From Devosia sp. Root685 (GTDB lineage: Bacteria > Pseudomonadota > Alphaproteobacteria > Rhizobiales > Devosiaceae): DNA of 64,000 nt. Positions 52,157 to 60,591 of the stretch are shown piece by piece. The stretch lies in the NCBI RefSeq assembly GCF_001427875.1, contig NZ_LMHK01000005.1:62001-126000 (forward strand), in the 5' to 3' direction. Below the pieces are notes generated by a model. The model made no database searches and had not been told where the DNA came from. It saw nothing but the letters and a program-made list of their open reading frames with translations. Numbering within the stretch: position 1 is the stretch's first letter; every line of letters begins with the position of its first letter. A program made the position numbers and the translations under genes.

Positions 52157-52642
52157 ATGGTTGCGCGGACGGAACTGGAAGACCGGGTTGGTACGGCTCT
52201 TATCCATATGATCCGCCGGGCCGAAGAGGCGCAGGAGCGGGCGGCGCGGGCGCAGGGCATGCATCCGACCGACTTCCGCTGCCTTGGCTATCTGCATTTG
52301 AAGGGTGAGCCGCTGAGCCCCGGCGACATCATCAGCCATCTCGGGCTGACCTCGGGGGCGGGAACGGCGCTGTTCGATCGGCTCGAAAGTGCGGGTTTTA
52401 TCGCGCGCGCCCGTCACCCCGAAGACCGGCGCAGCGTGCTCATCGTCCTCGACACCGAGGCCGCCGCCGAGCCGCTGGCGCTGCATGAGCGGATAAAAAC
52501 CGAATACCAGCTCGGGACGGCCGAATTCTCGGATGCCGACCTCCTGGCCATCGCCAAGTTTCTCAACCGCATCGAAGCGCTCTCGGCTGAACTCAACGAG
52601 GCGCTCTACGAGCCGAAGGTCCCCATCAAGGTGGCCTCGTAA
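52157..52642 (+). CDS. MarR-family transcriptional regulator
   Basis: A 161-residue winged-helix regulator. DFRCLGYLHLKGEPLSPGDI and LTSGAGTALFDRLESAGFIA form the HTH, and RHPEDRRSVLIVL the wing. The ATG at 52157 with GGGG upstream is preferred; GTG at 52145 or 52154 in the same frame are possible. It is 35 bases upstream of the glucose dehydrogenase gene on the same strand, so probably its local regulator. Confidence 0.9.
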   Translation: MVARTELEDRVGTALIHMIRRAEEAQERAARAQGMHPTDFRCLGYLHLKGEPLSPGDIISHLGLTSGAGTALFDRLESAGFIARARHPEDRRSVLIVLDTEAAAEPLALHERIKTEYQLGTAEFSDADLLAIAKFLNRIEALSAELNEALYEPKVPIKVAS

Positions 52643-52677
52643 CCAATGAAGATAACATCGATCCCAGGGGGAAGATT

Positions 52678-55086
52678 ATGAGTAGTGGAGGTGGGGCGAG
52701 GGCGCCTCACATCGTCGAACGCGGCCTGATGGGCCTGTTCGCCGTTGTTCTGGGCGTCATGGCTCTCGTTTTCGTGGGCGGAGGCGCCTATCTCGCGACC
52801 CTTGGCGGCTCGCTTTATTATCTGGTTTCGGGGCTTTTGTTCCTCGTGGCCGCCGTGCTGTTGTTTCGCGGCCGGCGGCTCGGGGCCTGGCTCTTTGGTT
52901 TGAGCCTTGCTCTCACCGTCATCTGGTCGCTCTGGGAGGTTGGCTTTGACGGCTGGGCGCTGCTGCCGCGCCTGATGATCCCGGTGGCTTTCGGCATCTG
53001 GCTGCTGTTGCCCTGGAGCCAGCATGCCCTTTCCGGCAAGCTCAATCTCGCCAATCGCGTGCCGCTTGGCGCTTCGGGGCTGATCGCTTCGGTTGCCGTT
53101 GTTTCAGTGGCGCTTGGCGCTGGGCTCTATGCCATCAGCGCGCCGGGCCTGCCGCAGGACCCGCGCTTTCAGACCGGCTTTGGCACGTTCCCCGCCGCGC
53201 CCAATGGCGCCACGCCGGCAGGCCAGACCGGCGCGGACTGGCCCTATTTCGGCGGCGATCAGGGCGGGCAAAAATACTCTCCGCTCGACGAGATCACGCT
53301 CGATAATGTTGGAAATCTCGAAGTCGCCTGGTCGGTGGATGTGGGCCGCATTCCGGCCAACAATTCGACCCCGCTCAAGATCGGCGACGCCATCTATATG
53401 TGCAACGGGTTCAGCCAGGCCTTCTCGCTCGATGCGGCGACCGGGGCCGAACGCTGGATGTATGACGGCTCGGAAGGCCATGGCGGCACCTGCCGCGGCG
53501 TGACTTATTATGAAGTGCCGGGCGCGACGGGCGCCTGCGCCAACCGCGTCCTCTATGGCACCGCCACGGCCAAGCTGATTGCCCTTGATGCCGCAACCGG
53601 CCAGCTCTGCGCCGATTTCGGCCATGGTGGTCTCGTCGATCTTCTCGTCGGCATGGAAGACCATGAAGGCAAGATCATCGGCGGCTACTATTCCATCACC
53701 TCGGCGCCCACTTTCGTGCGCGGCAAGGTGGTCATTGGTGGCTGGGTCACCGATGGGCAATATTGGGGCGAAGCTTCGGGCGTCATCCGCGCCTTCGACG
53801 CGACGACCGGCGAATTGTCCTGGGCCTGGGATATGGGCCGGCAGGACCGGACCGGCGCGCCGCCGGAAGGCGAAAGCTACACCGTCGCGACGCCCAATAG
53901 CTGGGCCCCGGCAACGGCCGACGAAGAGCTTGGCCTTGTCTATCTGCCGACCGGCAACGCGACGCCGGACTTCTTCGGCGGTCAGCGCCGCCCGTTCGAC
54001 GATCAGTTCAACTCTTCGGTCGTGGCGCTCGATGCCGAAACCGGGCGCCTGCGCTGGTCCTTCCAGACCAAGCACCATGACATCTGGGACCATGACGTTG
54101 CCTCTCCCGCTTCGCTCATCGATATCCCCGATGCCAGTGGCACGATGCGCAAGGCACTGGTGCAACCCACCAAGGCCGGCGAAGTTTTCGTGCTCGATCG
54201 CGTAACGGGCGAGCCGATCTTCCCGGTGACCGAAACGCCGATGCCGCAGGACGGGATTGTGCCCGAGGAGCGCCTGTCGCCCACTCAGCCCTTCTCGAAC
54301 GCCCTGCCATCCTTCCGCAGCGCCGACCTGACCGAAGCCGATATGTGGGGCGTCTCGCCCTTCGATCAGCTCTATTGCCGTATCAAGTTCAAGCAAGCGC
54401 GTTACGAAGGGCCGAATACCCCACCGGGCCTCACCCCGTCGGTACAGTCGCCGAGCACTTTTGGTGCGATGAACTGGGGTGGCGTCTCGGTCGATCCGAC
54501 CCATGGCGTCATGGTGGTCAATTCCAACCGTTTCGCCAGCTACGTTCAACTGCTGACGCGCGACGAGGCCGACGCCAAGGGTTCAAAGCCCCAGGGCGAA
54601 TGGGGTGATCGCCGCGAAGTGGGTGGTCTCGTGGCGCAGGCCAATGTGCCCTATGCGGCTGAGCCCTATTTCTGGCTCACCGCGCTCAACGTGCCCTGCA
54701 TCGACCCGCCCTATGGCTATCTGAGCGCGGTCGATCTCAACACCGGCAAACTGCTCTGGAGCCAGCCTTTTGGTACCTCCAAGGGCAGCGGCGCGTTGGG
54801 TATCACCGTGCCCTTCGATTGGACCATGGGCACGCCGACCCATGGTGGCTCGATGATCACGGCCAGTGGCCTCGTGTTCATCGCGGCGGCCAAGGACAAT
54901 ATGTTCCGCGCCTATGAACTGGCGAGCGGCAGGGAAGTCTGGAAGACCGAACTGCCGGCGGCCGGCGGCGCGCCGATCAGCTACACGCTCGATGGCAAGC
55001 AGTACATTGCCGTCGTCGCTGGCGGGCAGGGCGCCATCCAGTCGCGTTTCTCGACCAAAATGGTGGCGTTCAAGCTGCCCGACTAG
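52678..55086 (+). CDS. gcd: Membrane-bound PQQ-dependent glucose/quinate/shikimate-type dehydrogenase
   Basis: 802 residues. The N-terminal 145 residues contain about five membrane helices (LMGLFAVVLGVMALVFVGGG; LYYLVSGLLFLVAAVLLF). A periplasmic eight-bladed PQQ propeller follows: DWPYFGGDQGGQKYSPLDEI, VYLPTGNATPDFFGGQR, HDIWDHDVASPASLIDI, and NWGGVSVDPTHGVMVVN. It oxidises glucose (or a related polyol) to the lactone and feeds ubiquinone. GGGGGAAG precedes the start. No PQQ synthesis genes are in the window. Confidence 0.93.
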   Translation: MSSGGGARAPHIVERGLMGLFAVVLGVMALVFVGGGAYLATLGGSLYYLVSGLLFLVAAVLLFRGRRLGAWLFGLSLALTVIWSLWEVGFDGWALLPRLMIPVAFGIWLLLPWSQHALSGKLNLANRVPLGASGLIASVAVVSVALGAGLYAISAPGLPQDPRFQTGFGTFPAAPNGATPAGQTGADWPYFGGDQGGQKYSPLDEITLDNVGNLEVAWSVDVGRIPANNSTPLKIGDAIYMCNGFSQAFSLDAATGAERWMYDGSEGHGGTCRGVTYYEVPGATGACANRVLYGTATAKLIALDAATGQLCADFGHGGLVDLLVGMEDHEGKIIGGYYSITSAPTFVRGKVVIGGWVTDGQYWGEASGVIRAFDATTGELSWAWDMGRQDRTGAPPEGESYTVATPNSWAPATADEELGLVYLPTGNATPDFFGGQRRPFDDQFNSSVVALDAETGRLRWSFQTKHHDIWDHDVASPASLIDIPDASGTMRKALVQPTKAGEVFVLDRVTGEPIFPVTETPMPQDGIVPEERLSPTQPFSNALPSFRSADLTEADMWGVSPFDQLYCRIKFKQARYEGPNTPPGLTPSVQSPSTFGAMNWGGVSVDPTHGVMVVNSNRFASYVQLLTRDEADAKGSKPQGEWGDRREVGGLVAQANVPYAAEPYFWLTALNVPCIDPPYGYLSAVDLNTGKLLWSQPFGTSKGSGALGITVPFDWTMGTPTHGGSMITASGLVFIAAAKDNMFRAYELASGREVWKTELPAAGGAPISYTLDGKQYIAVVAGGQGAIQSRFSTKMVAFKLPD

Positions 55087-55126
55087 GAAGCTCCTGCTTT
55101 CGCAGGAAGTATATCAAACTCGATTA

Positions 55127-55196
55127 TCGCCCCGGCGAAGGCCGGGGCCCATCTTGAGATCTCAGGATGGGCCCCGGGTCAGGCCCGGGGTGACAG
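55127..55196. repeat. Palindromic repeat, family 2 copy 1
   Basis: CGCCCCGGCGAAGGCCGGGG on the left and GGGCCCCGGGTCAGGCCCGG on the right surround CCATCTTGAGATCTCAGGATGG. Each end is a hairpin; the centre is a palindrome. Closely similar to 62178-62249. A small separate hairpin TCCTGC-TTTC-GCAGGA (55092-55107) lies just before, after the gcd stop. Confidence 0.75.
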
Positions 55197-55221
55197 AAGG
55201 TGATTGAGGTAGGTTTGAGTC

Positions 55222-55632
55222 CTATTCCATCCGGCCCAGCGTATCTTCGAGTTTGCCGAAGAAGTCCGGCCAGCCCATCCGCGCGCCGTGATAGGCTTGG
55301 TTCTGGTCTGGCCTAAAACCGGTCTGTTCCATGCGCAATTGCGTGCCGGTGGTCGTCGGGGTCAGCGTCCAGGTGACCGTGCTTTCAAGCCCATAGGCGT
55401 CCCAGGAATAGGCTAGTGTGCGATTGGGCTCGATTTCCTTGACCTGACAATCGACGGCACCCCAATCGGCCGTGAACTGGAACTTGTGGCCCAGGTCCGG
55501 GGCAAAATCGCTGTTCATCAGCCATTCCTTGATCAGATGCGGCTGGGTCAGTGCGCGCCAGAGCTTTTCCGGCCTATGGGAAAAATCGCGTTCGACGACG
55601 ACGGTGCGGATATCTTGTGTAGTCTGGGTCAT
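55222..55632 (-). CDS. SRPBCC / AHSA1-family protein
   Basis: A 136-residue START-like hydrophobic-pocket protein (VVERDFSHRPEKLWRALTQP; PHLIKEWLMNSDFAPDLGHK; GMGW-type C-terminus ARMGWPDFFGKLEDTL). Members are very often encoded next to an ArsR-type regulator, as here. The ligand or client is unknown. It is last of the five-gene minus-strand operon that starts with arsR at 57022. Confidence 0.88.
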   Translation of the reverse strand: MTQTTQDIRTVVVERDFSHRPEKLWRALTQPHLIKEWLMNSDFAPDLGHKFQFTADWGAVDCQVKEIEPNRTLAYSWDAYGLESTVTWTLTPTTTGTQLRMEQTGFRPDQNQAYHGARMGWPDFFGKLEDTLGRME

Positions 55633-55640
55633 GGATAAAC

Positions 55641-56009
55641 CTATTTCGAATGATTTTGGGCAATGGCGGCCTGGATCAGCGCCTTGAAACCGGCTTCGTC
55701 CACCGTGTCGCCCTCGCGAAAATCGATTGCCCGGCGCGTGCCGCCCGTCAGGCTCGAATTGAAGATGCCCTTGGGGTCGGCGAGAACAGCGCCCTTGGGA
55801 AAGGTGGTCTTGATCGCCGCCTTATAGGCTTCGCCGGTGCAGATGATGCCGCCATGCGACCAGACCGGATTTTCCCATTTCCACTCTTCGGTGACCGCGG
55901 GGTCGGCCTCTTTGATCAGCTTGCGGATGCGCGCCAGCATTTCGGCGCGCCAGCCGCCAAGTTCGGCAATGCGGGCATCGATTTTTTCCGATGCAGTCGT
56001 TTCGCTCAT
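55641..56009 (-). CDS. DUF1801 domain protein (YdhG-like)
   Basis: A 122-residue cytoplasmic protein of the DUF1801 family (YdhG/YobT-like fold), with RKLIKEADPAVTEEWKWENP, VWSHGGIICTGEAYKAAIKT and the C-terminal RAIDFREGDTVDEAGFKAL. The function is unknown. Eight bases from its neighbours on both sides in the arsR operon. Confidence 0.85.
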   Translation of the reverse strand: MSETTASEKIDARIAELGGWRAEMLARIRKLIKEADPAVTEEWKWENPVWSHGGIICTGEAYKAAIKTTFPKGAVLADPKGIFNSSLTGGTRRAIDFREGDTVDEAGFKALIQAAIAQNHSK

Positions 56010-56016
56010 TTCAGCC

Positions 56017-56451
56017 TCACATCTTTTCGCCCGGCAGCAGCGCGGCCTGGTTCACCCAATCGGCAAACTGCGTCTCGTCTATCCCGGCTTCCGTAACGTC
56101 ATAATAGCGCACGCCGGCAACCTTGGACGCCTTGGCGGGCATGGGGTCGAGTTCGGTGCCCTTGAAGAAGGTCACGCGGACATAGGATTTGAAGCAATGC
56201 ATGCTCAAAAACCACGTTTCGCCATCAAGGCCATAAAGCGGCGTGTTCCATTTGACCGCCTTTTTCACCCCCGGCACGGTTTTCACTACCAGAGCGTCCA
56301 CCTGCCGGCAGATCGCCTGCTTCCAGCCGGGCACGGCGGCGATATAGGCGGCGACAGGTTCGTCGCCAAAACCCTTGGCGATCTGCGGATTGTCGCCCGA
56401 GAGCAGTACGACGCCGCTCTCATTGGGCTTGAGCGCTTTTTTCTCCGCCAT
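56017..56451 (-). CDS. DUF1801 domain protein, second paralogue
   Basis: A 144-residue DUF1801 protein (VDALVVKTVPGVKKAVKWNT; FLSMHCFKSYVRVTFFKG). It differs from the neighbouring paralogue by an N-terminal extension (MAEKKALKPNESGVVLLSGD). The ATG overlaps the stop of the upstream membrane-protein gene by one base. An in-frame extension to 56565 lies over that gene and is rejected. Confidence 0.85.
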   Translation of the reverse strand: MAEKKALKPNESGVVLLSGDNPQIAKGFGDEPVAAYIAAVPGWKQAICRQVDALVVKTVPGVKKAVKWNTPLYGLDGETWFLSMHCFKSYVRVTFFKGTELDPMPAKASKVAGVRYYDVTEAGIDETQFADWVNQAALLPGEKM

Positions 56452-56702
56452 CAGGCTGCATCCTTGCCGCGCCGGTGCCACTTGGCAAAATAGGGCAGGG
56501 CGAAGAGATAGGTGCCCGTCAAAAACAGCAGCAGAAGCGGAAACAGCGGCACATAGGACATCCACAAAATGGGTTCGGCCTGTGCCAAGGCGATGGAGGT
56601 CGCAACCACGCTCAAGGCGAAGGCGACGGAAATCCAGCGGTGGGACAATCGGACCCAGCGAGGCCAGGCGGAACGGGGTGGTGTGGTGGCGATGTCGCTC
56701 AT
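56451..56702 (-). CDS. Small two-helix membrane protein (83 aa)
   Basis: Two hydrophobic segments (WISVAFALSVVATSIALAQA; LFPLLLLFLTGTYLFALPYF) separated by a short PILWMSYVP loop, with a basic C-terminus (KWHRRGKDAA). Start overlaps the arsR stop by four bases, so translation is coupled. Similar small proteins occur in such ArsR/SRPBCC operons but I know no function. Confidence 0.75.
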   Translation of the reverse strand: MSDIATTPPRSAWPRWVRLSHRWISVAFALSVVATSIALAQAEPILWMSYVPLFPLLLLFLTGTYLFALPYFAKWHRRGKDAA

Positions 56703-57022
56703 TGGTCCATTCTCCTCAACAAATCTTCCAGGGCATCAAAGCGGCCCTCCCAAAACCCCGCCATTTCTTTGGTCCAGTCGACGAGGGGGCCGAGCGCGGG
56801 CAGTTGGGCGCTATAATGGGTTTGCCGTCCATCGATCCGTCCGCGCACCAGCCCCGCTTCCTTCAGGACGCCGAGATGCTTTGAAACGACGGGCTGGGAT
56901 ACGCCTGCTCCGGAGGTAAGCACCGCCACCGTGCGCTCGCCTTCGCGGCAGAGACGCTCGAACAGCGCCCGCCTTGTGGGGTCGGCCAGGGCCTTGAACA
57001 CCGTGTCTGGTCCTGCTTGCAT
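56699..57022 (-). CDS. ArsR-family (HTH) transcriptional regulator
   Basis: A 107-residue winged helix (FKALADPTRRALFERLCREG; GVSQPVVSKHLGVLKEAGLV; wing RIDGRQTHYSA). The metal-binding ELCVCDL motif of true arsenic sensors is absent, so it is probably a non-metal ArsR of the SRPBCC-linked type. It heads the operon arsR / membrane protein / two DUF1801 / SRPBCC. The operator-like repeats lie directly upstream. Confidence 0.92.
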   Translation of the reverse strand: MQAGPDTVFKALADPTRRALFERLCREGERTVAVLTSGAGVSQPVVSKHLGVLKEAGLVRGRIDGRQTHYSAQLPALGPLVDWTKEMAGFWEGRFDALEDLLRRMDQ

Positions 57023-57040
57023 CGGATCGATACCTCATTG

Positions 57041-57071
57041 GCTATGGTTTAATTCATAGCTCCATGGCTAT
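57041..57071 (-). promoter_or_regulatory. Operator region of the arsR operon
   Basis: Two overlapping inverted repeats: GCTATG-N8-CATAGC (57041-57060) and ATAGC-N6-GCTAT (57056-57071), 20-50 bases upstream of the ArsR start. Likely binding sites for ArsR itself. Confidence 0.65.
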
Positions 57072-57202
57072 TTGAGAGTCAAGCGCGATCTGGCGGGGAC
57101 CGGCGGAGCTTAAACCGACTATTTTATGCAATTGCCATTGGTCGCAGAACGCTCCCTTTACCCGGCTAGAGCATTTTGGTCCGGAATCCCGGGGAGACGG
57201 CG

Positions 57203-59050
57203 ATGACCGGCGGCGAGACAGAGCAGCTTTTACGGCTGCAGACCGAAGTGTTGGAGGCCGTGGCCGAGGGTGAGGCCCTCTCGGCTATCGGACGCCTGCT
57301 GTGCCAGCGCGCCGAGCAACTTGCCCCCGAGGCGGTCTGCTCCATTCTTCTGGTCGATGACAACGACACCCTTCGTCCGCTGGCGGCGCCCAGCCTGCCA
57401 AAATTTTATTCGGCGGCTATCGATGGCTTGAAGATCGGGCCGCAAATAGGCTCCTGCGGCACCGCGGCCTATCGCCGGGAAGAAGTGGTGGTCACCGATA
57501 TCGCCACCGACCCGCTCTGGGACGATTTTCGCCACCTGGTCCTGCCGCTCGGGTTCAGGGCCTGCTGGTCGACGCCCATCAAGAATCCGGCCGGGCAGGT
57601 GATCGCCACTTTCGCCTTCTATTTTCGCTCCATGCGCGGCCCCACCGCCACCGAGCGCAATATCGTCGAAACCTGCGCCCATCTTTGCGCCCTCGCCATC
57701 GAGCATGAGCGCATCCGCGACCGCAATTTCCGGCTGGCCTATTACGATGTGTTGACCGGCCTGCCCAATCGCGGCCGCTATAACGAACTGCTGAGCGAGC
57801 ATATCAATATGGACCAGCCGTTCGGCCTGATCCTCCTCGATATCGATCATCTCAAATCGGTCAACGACACGATCGGCCATGCCGCCGGCGACCGGCTGAT
57901 CGCCACGGTCGGCGCGCGCCTTGGCGCCGTGCATCCGACGCTCATTCCCTGCCGCCTCGGCGGCGACGAATTCGCCATTATCGCCCGCGGCTGTTCCAGC
58001 CACGACATGCTCGAACATTGGGCCAGCATGGTCAGCGACACGACCACCGGCATGGTCGAAATGTCCGGCCAATCCTTTGAGGCGCACGTGACCATGGGCG
58101 GCGCGGTTTTCGGCGTCGATGGCAAAGATGCCGATACGCTCTCGCAAAATGCCGACTTTGCGCTTTACCACGCCAAGGAAGCGCGCCGCGGTGGCTACAT
58201 GGCCTTCGAGGCTGATCTGCGCACCGAAATGACGCATCGCATGGCCCTTGTGCGCCAACTCGATCTGGCCTTGGCCGAAAATCGCGTCGAGCCCCACTAT
58301 CAGCCCATCGTCAATCTCGAGACCAATGAGATCGTCGGGCTCGAAGCCCTGGCGCGGTTGCGCATGGGCGGCGAACTGGTGTCGGTGGGGGAATTCCATC
58401 TGGCCCTGACCGATCCGCGCCTCGCCTGCGAATTGACCGGCAAAATGCTCGAACAGGTGGCGCGCGATATGCGCACCTGGCTCGATGCGGGGATCGGTTT
58501 CCAGCATGTCGGGGTCAATGTGACGACCGGCGATTTCCAGCGCGGGGATCTCGCCGAACGCATCATCGACATTTTTGGGCGTGCCAATGTGCCGCTCAGC
58601 CATATCGTGCTCGAGGTCAATGAAGCCGTGTTCATGGGCGGCAGCGACCAGCTGGTGCCCCGGGCGGTCGAAGCCTTGCGTAGCCGCGGCATTCTCGTGG
58701 CGCTCGATGATTTCGGCACCGGCTTCGCCTCTCTGACGCATCTGCTCACCTTCCCCGTCGATATCATCAAGATCGACCGCTCTTTCGTCGCAAGGCTCGG
58801 TGTCGATGGGCCGAGCGAGACGGTGGTTTCCGGCCTTGTCGATATCGTCAAGAAACTCGGCATGCGCATCGTCGCCGAGGGCGTCGAGCGTCCCGAACAG
58901 GCAGAAGCCCTGCGGCGCTTCGGCTGCCGGATGGCGCAGGGCTATCTTTATTCGCGCCCGGTTTCGGCGCGCCAGACGACCATTCTGCTCGATGCCTATT
59001 CCGAAGGCCGGCAGGGCGAGACCGAGAACTCCAGCCGCCGCCGGGCGTGA
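57203..59050 (+). CDS. GAF-GGDEF-EAL cyclic-di-GMP protein
   Basis: A 615-residue soluble protein. The GAF sensor spans about residues 20-165. GGDEF runs about 180-340 with an intact active site RLGGDEF; no upstream RxxD inhibitory site was evident. EAL runs about 355-600 with GLEALARLR, NVTTGD, the EVNE variant of the usual ExTE, DDFGTGF, IIKIDRSFV, VAEGVE and QGYLYSRP. All catalytic residues seem present in both domains, so it may make or break c-di-GMP depending on the GAF ligand. GGGGAGA precedes the start. Confidence 0.92.
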   Translation: MTGGETEQLLRLQTEVLEAVAEGEALSAIGRLLCQRAEQLAPEAVCSILLVDDNDTLRPLAAPSLPKFYSAAIDGLKIGPQIGSCGTAAYRREEVVVTDIATDPLWDDFRHLVLPLGFRACWSTPIKNPAGQVIATFAFYFRSMRGPTATERNIVETCAHLCALAIEHERIRDRNFRLAYYDVLTGLPNRGRYNELLSEHINMDQPFGLILLDIDHLKSVNDTIGHAAGDRLIATVGARLGAVHPTLIPCRLGGDEFAIIARGCSSHDMLEHWASMVSDTTTGMVEMSGQSFEAHVTMGGAVFGVDGKDADTLSQNADFALYHAKEARRGGYMAFEADLRTEMTHRMALVRQLDLALAENRVEPHYQPIVNLETNEIVGLEALARLRMGGELVSVGEFHLALTDPRLACELTGKMLEQVARDMRTWLDAGIGFQHVGVNVTTGDFQRGDLAERIIDIFGRANVPLSHIVLEVNEAVFMGGSDQLVPRAVEALRSRGILVALDDFGTGFASLTHLLTFPVDIIKIDRSFVARLGVDGPSETVVSGLVDIVKKLGMRIVAEGVERPEQAEALRRFGCRMAQGYLYSRPVSARQTTILLDAYSEGRQGETENSSRRRA

Positions 59051-59152
59051 GGCTTTCCCGCCCAAAACCCCCGTGACAGGACGATGACAGGGAGCGTGCC
59101 TAGAGTGGAGGCACGAACGCAACGTCGTTCGCCTTGTTTCTGGGAGGATCTT

Positions 59153-60097
59153 TTGAACAAGCTGCTACTCGCGGCGCTGGTTTCCGGCGCCCTCTCCATG
59201 CCTGCTCTGGCCGCTGACTACACCATTCTGGCGCCCGCTGCGCCCGGTGGCGGCTGGGACCAGACTGCCCGCACCATGCAGGAGGCCTTCACCGCCGAAG
59301 GCATTTCGGGCAATGTGCAGGTCACCAACGTTCCCGGTGCCGGCGGCACCATTGGCCTTGCCCAGTTCGCCAACCAGGATGCCGGCAATCCCAACGCCCT
59401 GATCGTCGGTGGCTATGTCATGGTCGGCGCCATCCTGACCAATATGTCGCCCGTAACCCTCGCCGACGTGACCCCGATCGCCCGTCTCACCGGCGAAGCT
59501 GTCGCCATCGTCGTGCCTGCTGCCTCCGATATCCAAACGCTCGATGACCTTGTGGCAAAACTCAAGGAAAATACCGGCGCCGTCTCATGGGCCGGTGGCT
59601 CCGCTGGTGGCGTCGATCACATCACGGCCGGCCTCATCGCCAAGACCGTTGGCGTCGATCCGACCCAGGTGAACTACATCGCCTATTCCGGCGGTGGCGA
59701 AGCGCTGGCCGCTATTCTGGGTAACCAGGTGACCGTCGGTATTTCCGGCATCAGCGAATTCTCCTCGCAGATCGCGGCCGGTGAACTGCGTCTCCTTGCC
59801 GTATCGTCCGAAGAGCGCGTGCCGGGCGTCGATGGCCCAACGCTCAAGGAAGCCGGCGTTGATCTCGCCGTGCAGAACTGGCGCATGGTTGCTGCGGCTC
59901 CCGGCATCAGCGCTGAACAGAAGGCCGCCATCACTGCCGACATCAAGGCGCTGGCGACCTCGGCCACCTGGCAGACGGCGCTCGAAACCAAGGGCTGGGT
60001 CGATACCTATCTCGACGGCGAGGCCTTCGATACGCAGCTTGCTGCCGATATCGCAGCGACCGAAACCATCCTGAAAGACATCGGCCTCGTGCAATGA
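59153..60097 (+). CDS. tctC: Tripartite tricarboxylate transporter binding protein TctC
   Basis: A 314-residue periplasmic binding protein of the TTT family. The signal peptide ends MPALAADYT. Body motifs are [34 protein letters not shown] and [18 protein letters not shown]. The start is TTG at 59153, with GGGAGG just upstream; a longer ATG frame from 59084 lacks a ribosome site and would bury the signal peptide. Stop overlaps the TctB start by four bases. The ligand is probably a carboxylate. Confidence 0.9.
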   Translation: MNKLLLAALVSGALSMPALAADYTILAPAAPGGGWDQTARTMQEAFTAEGISGNVQVTNVPGAGGTIGLAQFANQDAGNPNALIVGGYVMVGAILTNMSPVTLADVTPIARLTGEAVAIVVPAASDIQTLDDLVAKLKENTGAVSWAGGSAGGVDHITAGLIAKTVGVDPTQVNYIAYSGGGEALAAILGNQVTVGISGISEFSSQIAAGELRLLAVSSEERVPGVDGPTLKEAGVDLAVQNWRMVAAAPGISAEQKAAITADIKALATSATWQTALETKGWVDTYLDGEAFDTQLAADIAATETILKDIGLVQ

Positions 60098-60591
60098 GCG
60101 CTGGCCAATCCAACAGCACGCGCCGCCCCGATGGGGCGGCGCTCGTCATAGCGGTCATCCTTGCCGCCATTTCGATCATCATCTTCTGGCAGACGAGCCA
60201 GATGCGCGTGCCGCCGATCCAGCAGCGCGTCGGCCCGACCGTCTTCCCCTATATCGTCGCCACCGGCCTCGGCCTTCTGGCCGTGGGCACGCTGATCTCG
60301 GCCCTCCGCAATGGCTTTCCGGCGCGCAGCAAGGATGATTTCGGCCCCATCGCCTGGATCGTCGGCGGTCTCGTCGCGCAGATCCTGCTGCTCTCGACGG
60401 CCGGCTTTGCCGTCGCGACCGGCGTACTCTTTGCCTTCACCGCCAAGGGCTTTGGGCGCGGTCCGCTCTGGCAGACCATCCCCATCGGCGTCGTTTTTTC
60501 CTTCATCGTCTGGTTCATCTTCGCGCGCGGCCTGCAACTTTCGCTGCCCATGGGACCCGTTGAGCGCTTCATCGTGACGGGGAGCTTCTAA
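60094..60591 (+). CDS. tctB: Tripartite tricarboxylate transporter small subunit TctB
   Basis: A 165-residue inner-membrane protein with four hydrophobic segments (AALVIAVILAAISIIIFWQT; FPYIVATGLGLLAVGTLI; and two C-terminal). Typical TctB size and position between TctC and TctA. It stops directly before the GTG of tctA. Confidence 0.88.
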   Translation: MSAGQSNSTRRPDGAALVIAVILAAISIIIFWQTSQMRVPPIQQRVGPTVFPYIVATGLGLLAVGTLISALRNGFPARSKDDFGPIAWIVGGLVAQILLLSTAGFAVATGVLFAFTAKGFGRGPLWQTIPIGVVFSFIVWFIFARGLQLSLPMGPVERFIVTGSF

